Below, piece by piece: positions 8,341-15,507 of a stretch of 26,888 nt of DNA. How positions within the stretch are numbered: the stretch's first letter is position 1; each line of letters opens with the position of its first letter. The stretch lies in contig CAAGLS010000164.1 of NCBI GenBank assembly GCA_900770845.1, positions 1-26,888 of the forward strand, read 5' to 3'. The notes beneath the pieces were generated by a model. It ran no database searches. It was not told the DNA's origin and saw nothing but the letters and a program-made list of their open reading frames with translations. A program made the translations under genes and the position numbers. This DNA comes from an uncultured Prevotella sp. (GTDB lineage: Bacteria > Bacteroidota > Bacteroidia > Bacteroidales > Bacteroidaceae).

Positions 8341-9899
8341 GTCTTGATTTCGTTTACTATGTCTTCTTTGTAATCTTCAATCACAACGAGACCCTCGTCG
8401 CTGTCTTCCATCACCACATCCCCAATCCAGTCCATGGCCTTGTTGTTGATGCCGTCGACCATCACGCCGAGAGGAATGTGGCGGCTGCGCAGAAACTCCG
8501 GCCAGTCGCCGCCCCGCAACAGGAGTCTGAGGAATTCCACCTCATCGGGCGAGAACACTGCTCCTCCAGCCTGCGGCTCCTGCCCGGCCGATGGCGAAGG
8601 GGCTGAGGGCTGGGACTGGGGGGATGACGGCTGAGGGGAGACATCCATCCTCTCCTCGTCGGTCAACAAGGCGTCGCGCACCACCTCGGCGTCATCGCGT
8701 ATGCGGTCGAGCTTCGACAGGTCAACCGTCACCTGTGGCCGCCTCACCTTGGCCTCATCCTGCATCCACTCGCCGACGGTCTGCTGTATGGCAGCCTCAA
8801 TCTCGCGTTCAATGGGGCTGCGCCACAATTTCTGTCTCAACTTGAGCACGAGCCGCAGCCGCCGGTCGGTCTCACGGAGGATGCTGCCAATGGGGCCGCC
8901 GCGATGGGAGAAGAGCGGGGAGAACGTGCTTGTCGACCAAAGTCCACCCTGACACACAAACTTGCGGCGGAAGCTGACCACCACCTCCTGCTGGCGCACG
9001 GGCTGCGGGTCGTAGAACACGGCCGAGGCGAACATCGGGTGCGATACCTTCTTCTTCAGTCCCATGCAGAGCGTTTCAAAACGATGATGGGTTCGTGCCT
9101 CATACAGCGGGGCCACCGCCCGAATCACCCGCGGCACCACAGCCTCAACCACCTCGGGGTGCTTCTTATAGAGCGCACCCGTCTTGATGGCATAGTTGGA
9201 CAGCGAGAGCGCGGTCTGGAACAGGAGTTCGTCGGGCGCCGTGTCACGGTTGGCCAGCACCAAAGCCTTGGAGTCCACCTCCTGCTCGGCGGCGAAATAG
9301 CGGGCGACATGCTCCGTAAGGTTGTTGTAGACCACAAAGTCGCGTATCCACAAGGGCAGATAGCGGTTGATGGCCGGCTCGGAGCCGCCGTAGTTGTCGC
9401 TCACCTCCTGCAACAGTTGGAGGGCTTCCTCCGCATCCTTGCAGCCTATCTTCATCAACAACTCGTAGATGTAGACAAACAGATAGGACAGTGGCACGGC
9501 GGGAGCCTTGCCCTGGCGGAGCATGAGGCGTATGGAGAAATAGCTTCTCAGCTGTGCGACGCTCATATCACGATAGGTGGGATAATAAGCGTGGAAAGGC
9601 ACAATGTCGGCATGGTCCTCGTAGTCGGCCATCATCTTTGCCTGATAATAGAAGGCGCGGTTGCGGGTGATGGTCCAGTCCTCATGCAATATCTTGTCGT
9701 AGAGTTGCAGGATGCGCGCAGGGGTTCCAGCGTCAATGACGCGCAGGGAGTTGCCGCCATGCAGCGGGGCACCTGCCGGCAATGCAGACTCCTCGGGCGG
9801 CACATAATCCCAGCTTCCTCCACCCGTGCTGCCAGTGAAGTCGTCGGCATCGGGAAACAGAGGCTCGTCGTCGTAGGATTTGTATAGGTTGCTGCTCAT
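8337..9899 (-). CDS. TerB-N/TerB-C domain protein
   Basis: First gene of the three-gene operon. The 520-residue protein has a short Asp/Gly-rich N-terminus, a TerB-N-like region (about 58-250) with the helical signature M-S-V-A-Q-L-R-S-Y-F and L-S-Y-L-F-V-Y-I-Y-E-L-L, a basic middle segment (about 310-375), a TerB-C-like region (from about 390, V-D-L-S-K-L-D-R-I-R) and a Pro/Ser/Gln linker at 421-446. TerB-family domains occur in tellurite-resistance and related stress systems; proteins combining TerB-N and TerB-C are known to neighbour ATPase and helicase genes. An upstream in-frame start at 9947 exists, but the promoter box lies at 9918-9925, inside that extension, so I chose the ATG at 9899. 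Domain assignment is by sequence pattern, not by a profile search. Confidence 0.82.
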   Translation of the reverse strand: MSSNLYKSYDDEPLFPDADDFTGSTGGGSWDYVPPEESALPAGAPLHGGNSLRVIDAGTPARILQLYDKILHEDWTITRNRAFYYQAKMMADYEDHADIVPFHAYYPTYRDMSVAQLRSYFSIRLMLRQGKAPAVPLSYLFVYIYELLMKIGCKDAEEALQLLQEVSDNYGGSEPAINRYLPLWIRDFVVYNNLTEHVARYFAAEQEVDSKALVLANRDTAPDELLFQTALSLSNYAIKTGALYKKHPEVVEAVVPRVIRAVAPLYEARTHHRFETLCMGLKKKVSHPMFASAVFYDPQPVRQQEVVVSFRRKFVCQGGLWSTSTFSPLFSHRGGPIGSILRETDRRLRLVLKLRQKLWRSPIEREIEAAIQQTVGEWMQDEAKVRRPQVTVDLSKLDRIRDDAEVVRDALLTDEERMDVSPQPSSPQSQPSAPSPSAGQEPQAGGAVFSPDEVEFLRLLLRGGDWPEFLRSRHIPLGVMVDGINNKAMDWIGDVVMEDSDEGLVVIEDYKEDIVNEIKT

Positions 9900-9917
9900 T
9901 CTGAAACGTTTGAAGTA

Positions 9918-9925
9918 CAAAGATA
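9918..9925 (-). promoter_or_regulatory. Promoter -7 box of the TerB/ATPase/helicase operon
   Basis: On the minus strand it reads TATCTTTG, a full match to TAnnTTTG. Transcription would start near 9912, about 13 nt before the ATG at 9899. This decides the start codon of the TerB-domain protein. No clear -33 box was found. Confidence 0.65.
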
Positions 9926-10072
9926 GCTGTTTTTTGGGAAATAACACCCTGGACGGTTATTTATTTTCGGATATTGCTCCAATTGTACATCCCCTATCGC
10001 CTGCAAGCGGTCGTGCGCAAGACGTTGCGGCTCTATTGACGACTGAGGATGATGTCTAAAACCGGCCTTGAC

Positions 10073-10103
10073 TTGTTTCGTCCGCAGGATTTGATTATCT
10101 TTG
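10073..10103 (+). promoter_or_regulatory. Promoter of the esterase gene
   Basis: TATCTTTG at 10096-10103 matches the -7 consensus, and TTGTTT starting at 10073 sits at the right distance for the -33 element. The start of transcription would be near 10109, giving a leader of about 18 nt before the ATG at 10127. Confidence 0.65.
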
Positions 10104-10126
10104 CAATCAGATAAAAAAAACAAGTT

Positions 10127-10840
10127 ATGAAACAGCAGACACTTATCAACCATCGTACCTGCACGGTATACCAAAGCGACGAACAGCCGCACGCGCTCCT
10201 GCTTCAACCCGTCGACGGCCACGACCTCGAAGAACTCGACACCGAACTGGAGTGGATGGCCGGGCACACCACGATTCCCTTCCGCCTCATAGCCATACAC
10301 ATCAACCGGTGGTTTGACGAACTCGCCCCTTGGCCGGCTCCGCCTGTGTTCGGAAAGACTCCTTTCGGCAATGGTGCGCCAGCCACCCTCGACACCATCC
10401 AAGGCATCGCCGATGAGGAACTGCAACGGATGGCGACAGAGGACAAGGCTACCGACAACGTGATTCTTGGCGGCTACTCGCTGGCCGGGCTCTTTGCATT
10501 GTGGGCCGGCTATCAGCCGCGGCAGACCTTCGACGCAATAGTGGCGGCCTCGCCCTCCGTGTGGTATCAGGACTGGCTCGACTACGCCGCCGCACACGAA
10601 CCGGCAGCCAAGGCTTTCTACCTCAGCCTCGGCGACCGAGAGGAACGTTCGCGCACGCCGCTGCTCACCACCATCGGCACTGCCATCCGCCGCCAGCAGC
10701 GGCTCTTGGACGAGGCAGGAGTGAGGAACATCCTCGAATGGAACGCCGGCAACCACTTCCAAGACAATGGCCTGCGCACGGCCAAGGGCTTTGTGTGGGC
10801 CATGGAGGCCGCAGCTTGCCGGTCAGGCCACGCAGGGTGA
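10127..10840 (+). CDS. Alpha/beta-hydrolase (putative esterase)
   Basis: Predicted cytoplasmic serine hydrolase of 237 residues with no signal peptide. The nucleophile elbow is G116-Y-S118-L-A-G121; likely triad partners are D170 (in L-G-D-R-E-E) and H210 (in A-G-N-H-F). The S-P-S-V-W-Y segment at 142-147 and the overall layout fit the esterase D-like putative esterases, which act on acyl esters or siderophore esters. The substrate cannot be told from sequence. It is a single-gene unit with its own promoter, divergent from the TerB operon, and is followed by hairpin repeats rather than a clear terminator. Confidence 0.85.
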   Translation: MKQQTLINHRTCTVYQSDEQPHALLLQPVDGHDLEELDTELEWMAGHTTIPFRLIAIHINRWFDELAPWPAPPVFGKTPFGNGAPATLDTIQGIADEELQRMATEDKATDNVILGGYSLAGLFALWAGYQPRQTFDAIVAASPSVWYQDWLDYAAAHEPAAKAFYLSLGDREERSRTPLLTTIGTAIRRQQRLLDEAGVRNILEWNAGNHFQDNGLRTAKGFVWAMEAAACRSGHAG

Positions 10841-10865
10841 ATGGCTTTTGGTTTGCCGTAGGAAA

Positions 10866-10962
10866 TTCAGCGCCCCCGCTGAACAGCTGCCAACAGGTTG
10901 AACTGCATCCATGTGGGCAAGGACACGGTTCAGCGTCCCCGCTGAACAGCTACCGATAGGTT
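10866..10962. repeat. REP-like hairpin, two direct copies
   Basis: Two copies of a roughly 34-bp unit start at 10866 and 10929. Each has a 7-bp stem TTCAGCG/CGCTGAA around a CCCC or TCCC loop, followed by ACAGCTnCCnAnAGGTT. The copies differ at about four positions. Similar stems with a C-rich loop recur in the palindrome at the right edge of the window. Confidence 0.8.
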
Positions 10963-11084
10963 AGCGTATATGGTGCGGCGGGACGCCGCCCCTCCTAAGA
11001 TATAGAAAAAAAGTAAGTCTTTTGAAACTTGGTATTAGGGGGAACTCTTGCTCTGTAGGATTCCACGAAGCCTATCGGTGAGCT

Positions 11085-11171
11085 GTGGCAGCTGCCACGA
11101 TATATCGAGGCAACTGGCACGAAAGACCGTGGCAATTGCCTCGAAAGACCGTGACAATTGCCTCGAATGAT
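11085..11171. repeat. Array of four palindromic sites at exact 22-bp spacing
   Basis: Related 14-bp sites begin at 11085 (GTGGCAGCTGCCAC, a perfect palindrome), 11107 (GAGGCAACTGGCAC), 11129 (GTGGCAATTGCCTC) and 11151 (GTGACAATTGCCTC). They are joined by 8-bp linkers, the last two of which are nearly the same (GAAAGACC-type). The 22-bp period is about two helical turns, so all sites face the same side of the DNA. Confidence 0.8.
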
Positions 11172-11355
11172 GGACAAGCGACAGAGGCAAGGCAGAGGGG
11201 AGACTCCTGCCACTCTCCACAGCGGGTGGGAACACACAAGGTGGTTGGCATAAAAAAGACAAGGAATGGGAAACCGGATTTGGAGGGATTATGGACTCTT
11301 CCGGAAGCAGAGGCAAAAAAGTCGAACTGGGACGAAGACTCTCGCGGAAAATTAG

Positions 11356-11363
11356 TAACTTTA
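11356..11363 (+). promoter_or_regulatory. Weak -7 box of the exonuclease gene
   Basis: TAACTTTA differs from TAnnTTTG only at the last base. It would place the start of transcription near 11369, 13 nt before the ATG at 11382. Confidence 0.45.
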
Positions 11364-11381
11364 CACGCATAAACAACAAGG

Positions 11382-11870
11382 ATGAAAGATTTTGCTGCTA
11401 TAGATTTCGAGACAGCCAACTTTGAGCGCACAAGCGTATGCTCGGTTGGCGTGGTGGTGGTTCGTGGAGGAAAGATGGTGGACTCGTTCTACTCGCTCAT
11501 CCATCCCGAGCCCAACTACTACAACTACAGATGCTCCCGTGTCAACGGCCTGTGCAGGGAAGACACTGAGGACGCTCCCGTCTTCCCCGAAGTGTGGCGA
11601 CAGATAGAGCCCATGATAGAGGGACTCCCGCTTGTGGCCCACAACAAGGCATTCGACGAGAACTGCCTCAAGGCGGTGTTCCGCATGTATCAGATGGACT
11701 ACCCCGACTATCCTTTCTACTGCACCCTCATCCGCTCCAAGCAACTGTGGCCATTCGGTCGCCACAACCTCGACGTCATCGCCGAGCGTTGCGGCTACGA
11801 TTTGAAGAATCATCACCATGCCCTCGCCGACGCCGAGGCGTGTGCTGCCATAGCCCTGAAGATATTATAG
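11382..11870 (+). CDS. DnaQ-like (DEDDh) 3'-5' exonuclease
   Basis: Single-domain exonuclease of 162 residues that would remove nucleotides from 3' ends of DNA or RNA. The RNase-H-fold DEDDh set is visible: D8 and E10 in A-I-D-F-E-T, D92 in A-H-N-K-A-F-D-E-N, and H145 with D150 in H-H-A-L-A-D-A-E. The segment R53-V-N-G-L replaces the more usual I-x-H-I-T-G region. Its size fits stand-alone exonucleases related to the DNA polymerase III epsilon subunit; no BRCT or GIY-YIG domain follows. Repair or proofreading is the likely role. Its immediate neighbours give no operon context. Confidence 0.9.
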   Translation: MKDFAAIDFETANFERTSVCSVGVVVVRGGKMVDSFYSLIHPEPNYYNYRCSRVNGLCREDTEDAPVFPEVWRQIEPMIEGLPLVAHNKAFDENCLKAVFRMYQMDYPDYPFYCTLIRSKQLWPFGRHNLDVIAERCGYDLKNHHHALADAEACAAIALKIL

Positions 11871-12013
11871 ACGCAGGGAGAACAGGCTGAAGCCATTTAT
11901 TCTTGAGTTTCTTGCAAAATGATTATCCGCAAAATTACAACCGAGGCTTCAGCAACAGCAGAAGTGGGTGCTGTACTCAATAGCAGAAGCTGTATAGGTA
12001 GGGTTAGTACTAA

Positions 12014-12206
12014 AGGCTGGTTCTATAAATTAGGCTGATAGAATAATCGATGAAGTGCAGTTGTCGTTTCGGTCGTCTTCTGCATCTATCGGTTTCAAAA
12101 CGTCAAGTCTCATCGGTCGTGTAGCCCACTACACGGCCTCTTCAACTTTCGTTTTGAATCCGATATCTTGCAGAATACGACTCGACCTAATTTATAGAAC
12201 CAGCCT
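12014..12206. mobile_element. 193-bp fold-back (MITE-like) element with perfect 21-bp ends
   Basis: The outer 21 bp (12014-12034, starting AGGCTGGTTCTATAAATT) are repeated exactly in inverted orientation at 12186-12206. Much of the interior is also complementary to itself, centred on the hairpin CGTGTAG-CCCA-CTACACG near 12126, with a stretch of about 30 bp present only in the left arm. There is no transposase gene inside. Flanking A-rich dinucleotides could be a short target duplication, but this is not clear. A decayed copy of the right end lies at 24303-24335. Confidence 0.75.
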
Positions 12207-12294
12207 AAATCGAAAGAGGTTCAAAAGCCCACCCTTGCCCCCTACGAAGAGAGGTGAATCCCTATCGCTCCTTCTACGGATTCCATGGGTGCCA

Positions 12295-12493
12295 GCAGCT
12301 TGCTCCCGCAATAGCCTCGAAGAGGCGAACTCTCTAACCCCAGACAAGCGCAGCGCAGACTGGGGGTGGAAAGAGCCAAAGGACGCATGGACTCAGCACC
12401 TCAAAGACGCGCAAAGCACGCAGTGCGCAGTGACCAGTATGTACAAGGGTTCATATAGCGCGCTTAGCGCTACCGTGCGTCTTCGAGGCACGT
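12295..12493. repeat. REP-like dispersed repeat, copy A
   Basis: It starts at GCAGCTTGCTCCCGCAATAG, contains CCTCGAAGAGGCG and CTCTCTAACCCC, and runs to CACGCAGTGCGC (about 12430). A hairpin arm GCGTCTTCGAGG (12477-12489) pairs with CCTCAAAGACGC earlier in the repeat. A clearly related copy lies at 24445-24578. Its reading frames are not conserved between the copies. Confidence 0.75.
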
Positions 12494-12738
12494 AGTGCAT
12501 ATCATCGCATGGCCTCCCACACCAAACTGCAGTGCTACCGCGCCTTAGTCACGCGTTAAGCATGGTCCATTTTCTCCGAGGCTGGTCGTTGGGTGTTTGT
12601 GCAAATTTATCTTTATGCTTTACAATAAAGAATGTAGTGTCTATTGGGGTTTGAAGGACATCCATAAAGTTTGAACACAAATTACACGAAAATATGCCAT
12701 GGCTCTCAGGAAAATATTATTTGAAAAATTCTCTCAAG

Positions 12739-12771
12739 TTTGCGATATTGTACAAAAAATGTGTAATTTTG
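12739..12771 (+). promoter_or_regulatory. Promoter of the AbiE operon
   Basis: TTTG at 12739-12742 and TAATTTTG at 12764-12771 are separated by 21 bp, a textbook Bacteroidetes promoter. Transcription would start near 12777, which places the ATG at 12776 outside the message and supports initiation at 12791. Confidence 0.75.
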
Positions 12772-12790
12772 CAAAATGGAGAGCAATATA

Positions 12791-13597
12791 ATGACTGAAT
12801 ATAGTATCTCAGATTGGATAGAAGATAGAAGTATGAGGGGGAACTACTTTCTCACACTCCAGGAGACGGAAGAATCTTTCCCGCAATTGAAGAGTTCGTC
12901 CGTGTCCACATCGTTATCGCGTCTTGTTGGCAGCAAGAGACTTGTTTCTCCGTGGCATGGCTTTTATGTCATCGTACCAACCGAATACAGGTTGAAGGGT
13001 GCCATACCACCGCCATTCTATATTGACCAGCTTATGCGCTATCTCTCCAGAAACTACTATGTTTCCCTTCTGAGTGCAGCCAATATTCATGGAGCCGGTC
13101 ATCAGCAGCCTCAAACATTCTACATTAATGTAAATGGCCGACCATTAAGAAGTGGCATAAAGGCAGGCACAAAACTTATATTCAGTGTGAGGCAGAGCAT
13201 GATTGAAAGTGAAATCGTCCAAATCAAGACCCAGAGCAGCTTGATGAGGGTATCTTCTCCTGCACTGACCGCTTTCGACCTTATAATCCAAGAACGTGAG
13301 ATTGGAGGCATGAGCCGCGTAGCTGAAATATTGGCCGAGCTCGCCGAAAAGATAGTGTTCAACAGGCAAGCAGTTTTATCTTTTCCCTTGCGGATAACCC
13401 AAAGATTGGGCTATTTGTTGGATGCTATTGAAGAGCATCCGCTTGCGGACACACTTTATAGAATGCTCACATCTTCCAAAAAGCAAATAAAGTACGCACT
13501 TCTCAATCCATCTTTGACTGTAAGGAATGATGGTTTCCCCAAGGATACAAGATGGAAGATAATTATTAATCAAGAATTGAATTTGGACGAGATATGA
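12791..13597 (+). CDS. abiEi: AbiEi antitoxin of a type IV toxin-antitoxin pair
   Basis: Predicted transcriptional repressor and antitoxin of 268 residues. The N-terminal part (to about residue 70) has a winged-helix pattern (V-S-T-S-L-S-R-L-V-G-S-K-R-L-V-S-P-W-H-G-F-Y-V-I-V-P) typical of AbiEi family proteins. The middle (Y-V-S-L-L-S-A-A-N-I-H-G-A) and the segment around S-S-P-A-L-T-A-F-D-L fit the AbiEi C-terminal domain. In characterised AbiE systems the antitoxin binds inverted repeats in its own promoter and neutralises the toxin without stable binding. An ATG at 12776 is in frame, but the promoter places the transcript start beside it, and GGAG at 12778-12781 sits 9 bases before the ATG at 12791, so I chose the latter. 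The stop overlaps the toxin start by 4 nt. Confidence 0.88.
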   Translation: MTEYSISDWIEDRSMRGNYFLTLQETEESFPQLKSSSVSTSLSRLVGSKRLVSPWHGFYVIVPTEYRLKGAIPPPFYIDQLMRYLSRNYYVSLLSAANIHGAGHQQPQTFYINVNGRPLRSGIKAGTKLIFSVRQSMIESEIVQIKTQSSLMRVSSPALTAFDLIIQEREIGGMSRVAEILAELAEKIVFNRQAVLSFPLRITQRLGYLLDAIEEHPLADTLYRMLTSSKKQIKYALLNPSLTVRNDGFPKDTRWKIIINQELNLDEI

Positions 13598-14397
13598 TAC
13601 CAGAGTTCTCAATAAGAGAGTGGAACGCCAAAGTTCCATGGACTGATATGGCGCAGGTTGAGCAGGATCTAATTATCTGCCGTGCGCTTGTTGACATTTT
13701 CAGTGATGACTTCCTTGCCTCACAACTTGCCTTTCGTGGAGGAACAGCGTTACACAAACTTTACCTTCACCCACAGCCACGCTATAGTGAGGACATTGAC
13801 CTGGTACAAATAACCCCCGGCCCAATCAAGCCGATTATGTTCAGATTGGGGGAAGTCCTTTCATGGCTGCCTGACCGGGTTACTAAACAGAAGCGTTACA
13901 ACAATACGATGCTGTTCCGGCTGCAGTCTGAGATAGCACCAGTTCAGCCACTCCGCATCAAATTGGAAATCAATTGTTTTGAACATTTCAATGTCATGGG
14001 GCTTGCAAAGATCCCGTTTGAAGTCAGGAACTCATGGTTTAATGGCGAAGCAGACCTTACAACATACCATTTGGAAGAGTTGCTGGGTACCAAACTGCGT
14101 GCCTTGCATCAGAGAAAGAAAGGACGCGATTTGTTCGACCTGTATATGGCATTGCAACAAGGCGGCTTTGACAAGGATAAGGTCATAGAATGCTACAACA
14201 CGTACATGGATTTTGTTGTTGACAAGAAACCAACCTACAAACAGTTTGTCAATAACATGGAGACAAAGATGCAAGACAAAGAATTCCTTACAGACACCTT
14301 GCCCTTATTGCGCCCCGAAATACGCTTCAATCAACATGAGGCATACAAAATGGTTTATGATACCTTCATAGACTGCATGCCTGGTAAGAGAGATTGA
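13594..14397 (+). CDS. abiEii: AbiEii nucleotidyltransferase toxin
   Basis: Predicted toxin of 267 residues from the AbiEii/DUF1814 nucleotidyltransferase family. It has the G49-G-T51 motif, S65-E-D-I-D-L70 with the metal-binding acidic pair, and the later motif T-K-L-R-A-L-H-Q-R-K-K-G-R-D-L-F-D-L-Y. Related toxins transfer nucleotides to tRNA or other targets, causing reversible growth arrest when a phage infects; I infer the same here. It is translated from an ATGA overlap with abiEi, so the pair is coupled. The intact motifs suggest that the toxin is functional. The next gene downstream is convergent, and I see no strong terminator in the 103-bp gap. Confidence 0.9.
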   Translation: MIPEFSIREWNAKVPWTDMAQVEQDLIICRALVDIFSDDFLASQLAFRGGTALHKLYLHPQPRYSEDIDLVQITPGPIKPIMFRLGEVLSWLPDRVTKQKRYNNTMLFRLQSEIAPVQPLRIKLEINCFEHFNVMGLAKIPFEVRNSWFNGEADLTTYHLEELLGTKLRALHQRKKGRDLFDLYMALQQGGFDKDKVIECYNTYMDFVVDKKPTYKQFVNNMETKMQDKEFLTDTLPLLRPEIRFNQHEAYKMVYDTFIDCMPGKRD

Positions 14398-14500
14398 ACA
14401 TATATGAACAAAGCTGAGTGTATTATATTCCCCGACATAAATGGCCTTTAGGTAAGATTCCCACTTTTCCCACCCAAACGGAGTGTTGTTCCATTATGTT

Positions 14501-15193
14501 CTACTCCTTTGAATACACTACCATTATCTTATGACTAAGATAATTACTTAAATGCACATCTATCTCTTGATTTTTCCATTTCCACACGAATTTTAATGAG
14601 GCTGTGCCACCACTCCAGTCACGGTCAACAAGTTCCAAATCTCTTTGTGACTCTTGAATGATTTGTGTAAGTGTAGTGTCTGCCGACAACGATAATTTCT
14701 TATAAACTTCATCACTTAAACTGTAACTGCGCTGGCTATATTCATAATAAGAGAAAACTCCGTATTGCAGATTTAGTTCATCGATTATGGCTGTCAGCAT
14801 TTCTGATTTGCTTACATCAGCCGTATTGCAATCAACCTCATACCACATACGCACAATCTTACCAACGCTGTCCAACTTCACAAAATACTCAACATCGGCT
14901 GTACAGCCAGCAATCGGAGAAGTTGACAAATCAGAATTACTAATCTCAAAAGTCTTACGCAACTTCTTTATGGCAACTTCATAGACCTCATGGCTCGAAA
15001 TGGCATTCAAGGAATCGGCCAATTTCTGACCAATGCACATTCCTTCCATAATGAGTACAGTGTCCGTGTTCGCTCTTGACGCAATAAAAGATTTATAATC
15101 AGAGCCTTTGTTTACACATCCGTAAAATGGGCCTAATATACATGCCACAACGGTAGCAATGGCAATGATTCGTGTAACCATGTTATGTTTCAT
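14501..15193 (-). CDS. Unknown lipoprotein
   Basis: I do not recognise a family for this 230-residue protein. It has an N-terminal hydrophobic segment (residues 8-22) ending F-Y-G-C26, a relaxed lipobox of the kind accepted in Bacteroidetes, so it is probably anchored in a membrane as a lipoprotein. The mature part is mixed alpha/beta with several charged helices and no obvious catalytic motif. Codon use and base composition are more AT-rich than in the flanking housekeeping-type genes, matching the neighbouring AbiE pair. The frame upstream of the ATG at 15193 is closed by a stop about eight codons earlier. It points towards abiEii and away from the tRNA. Confidence 0.7.
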   Translation of the reverse strand: MKHNMVTRIIAIATVVACILGPFYGCVNKGSDYKSFIASRANTDTVLIMEGMCIGQKLADSLNAISSHEVYEVAIKKLRKTFEISNSDLSTSPIAGCTADVEYFVKLDSVGKIVRMWYEVDCNTADVSKSEMLTAIIDELNLQYGVFSYYEYSQRSYSLSDEVYKKLSLSADTTLTQIIQESQRDLELVDRDWSGGTASLKFVWKWKNQEIDVHLSNYLSHKIMVVYSKE

Positions 15194-15208
15194 ATTACTA
15201 TCTGTTAT

Positions 15209-15310
15209 CTATTTGAATTGTTCCAGTCTTATAAAGCCTTACCAATGGCCAAATTACGAAGAATACGATAGCCCCAGCCCAGAACAGCCAACCCTCATGG
15301 CATGTCGCAT
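15209..15310 (-). pseudogene. Possible remnant of a small membrane protein
   Basis: A minus-strand frame without an ATG or GTG start encodes H-E-G-W-L-F-W-A-G-A-I-V-F-F-V-I-W-P-L-V followed by R-L-Y-K-T-G-T-I and stops just before the lipoprotein gene. The hydrophobic run followed by Arg/Lys looks like a real membrane segment. An in-frame stop precedes it, so it is at best the tail of a broken gene. Confidence 0.3.
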
Positions 15311-15473
15311 GATACCTTTAGCCAGGATATCGAGCAGGGTATCGAATTGGTATCAAAATATTGTCGTAAGCTTACATATACTGCCGTACCCTGTCGTAGT
15401 CTCACGATGCGCTCTTGCCCCTTGTAAACACCGTGTTATCAGTGCCTTGTCAATTAATTGGCTGTGCGCCAAC
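15311..15473. other. Gene-free DNA next to the tRNA
   Basis: No gene is visible. Two direct repeats CAGGATATCG (15323-15332) and CAGGGTATCG (15335-15344) are 12 bp apart, followed by a related GGTATC. Such short direct repeats beside a tRNA gene could be remains of recombinase binding sites, but no integrase gene or duplicated tRNA end was found. Confidence 0.35.
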
Positions 15474-15500
15474 AAAAAAAGGAGAGCCTGACAGCTCTCC
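15474..15500 (-). terminator. Terminator of the tRNA-Lys transcript
   Basis: GGAGAGC (15481-15487) and GCTCTCC (15494-15500) form a perfect 7-bp stem with a 6-nt loop, followed on the minus strand by seven T (15480-15474). It begins 7 nt after the mature tRNA end. Confidence 0.9.
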
Positions 15501-15507
15501 ATTTCAG

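Larger units (their letters stand above)
10841..11381. other. Gene-free stretch with hairpin and palindromic repeats
   Basis: No gene is supported in this 541-bp gap. It holds two copies of a REP-like hairpin (10866-10962), a GC-rich inverted repeat GCGGCG-GGA-CGCCGC (10975-10989), an array of palindromes with 22-bp spacing (11085-11171) and, near its right end, the weak promoter of the exonuclease gene. Reading frames crossing 11035-11431 on either strand translate the 22-bp array in shifting frames and have no protein-like features. Confidence 0.7.
11871..12738. other. Gene-free stretch with mobile-element relics
   Basis: No convincing gene is present. The stretch contains a 9-bp inverted repeat (GGCTTCAGC family, 11886-11894 and 11945-11953), the 193-bp fold-back element (12014-12206), a REP-like dispersed repeat (12295-12493) and about 240 bp of AT-rich DNA before the AbiE promoter. 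A 39-codon frame from the ATG at 11921 runs into the fold-back element and may be a truncated relic. Confidence 0.65.

Noticed and set aside
4604..9899. Complete type 2 BREX system
   Set aside because: Only the BrxD-like and BrxHI-like families are present. There is no PglW, PglX methylase, PglY or PglZ in the window, and the operon has its own promoter and terminator.
11035..11431. Overlapping small frames on both strands around the 22-bp palindrome array
   Set aside because: They translate the non-triplet repeat in shifting frames, resemble no protein, and overlap the start of the well-supported exonuclease gene.
11921..12040. Small plus-strand frame starting M-I-I-R-K-I-T-T-E
   Set aside because: It runs into the left end of the fold-back element and stops there; no promoter or recognisable family. 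It could be a gene cut by the element, but evidence is too thin.
12014..12206. Complete insertion sequence
   Set aside because: The element is only 193 bp long and has no transposase frame.
12055..12495. Plus-strand frame of 146 codons
   Set aside because: It begins inside the fold-back element and runs through the REP-like repeat. The second repeat copy does not preserve the frame.
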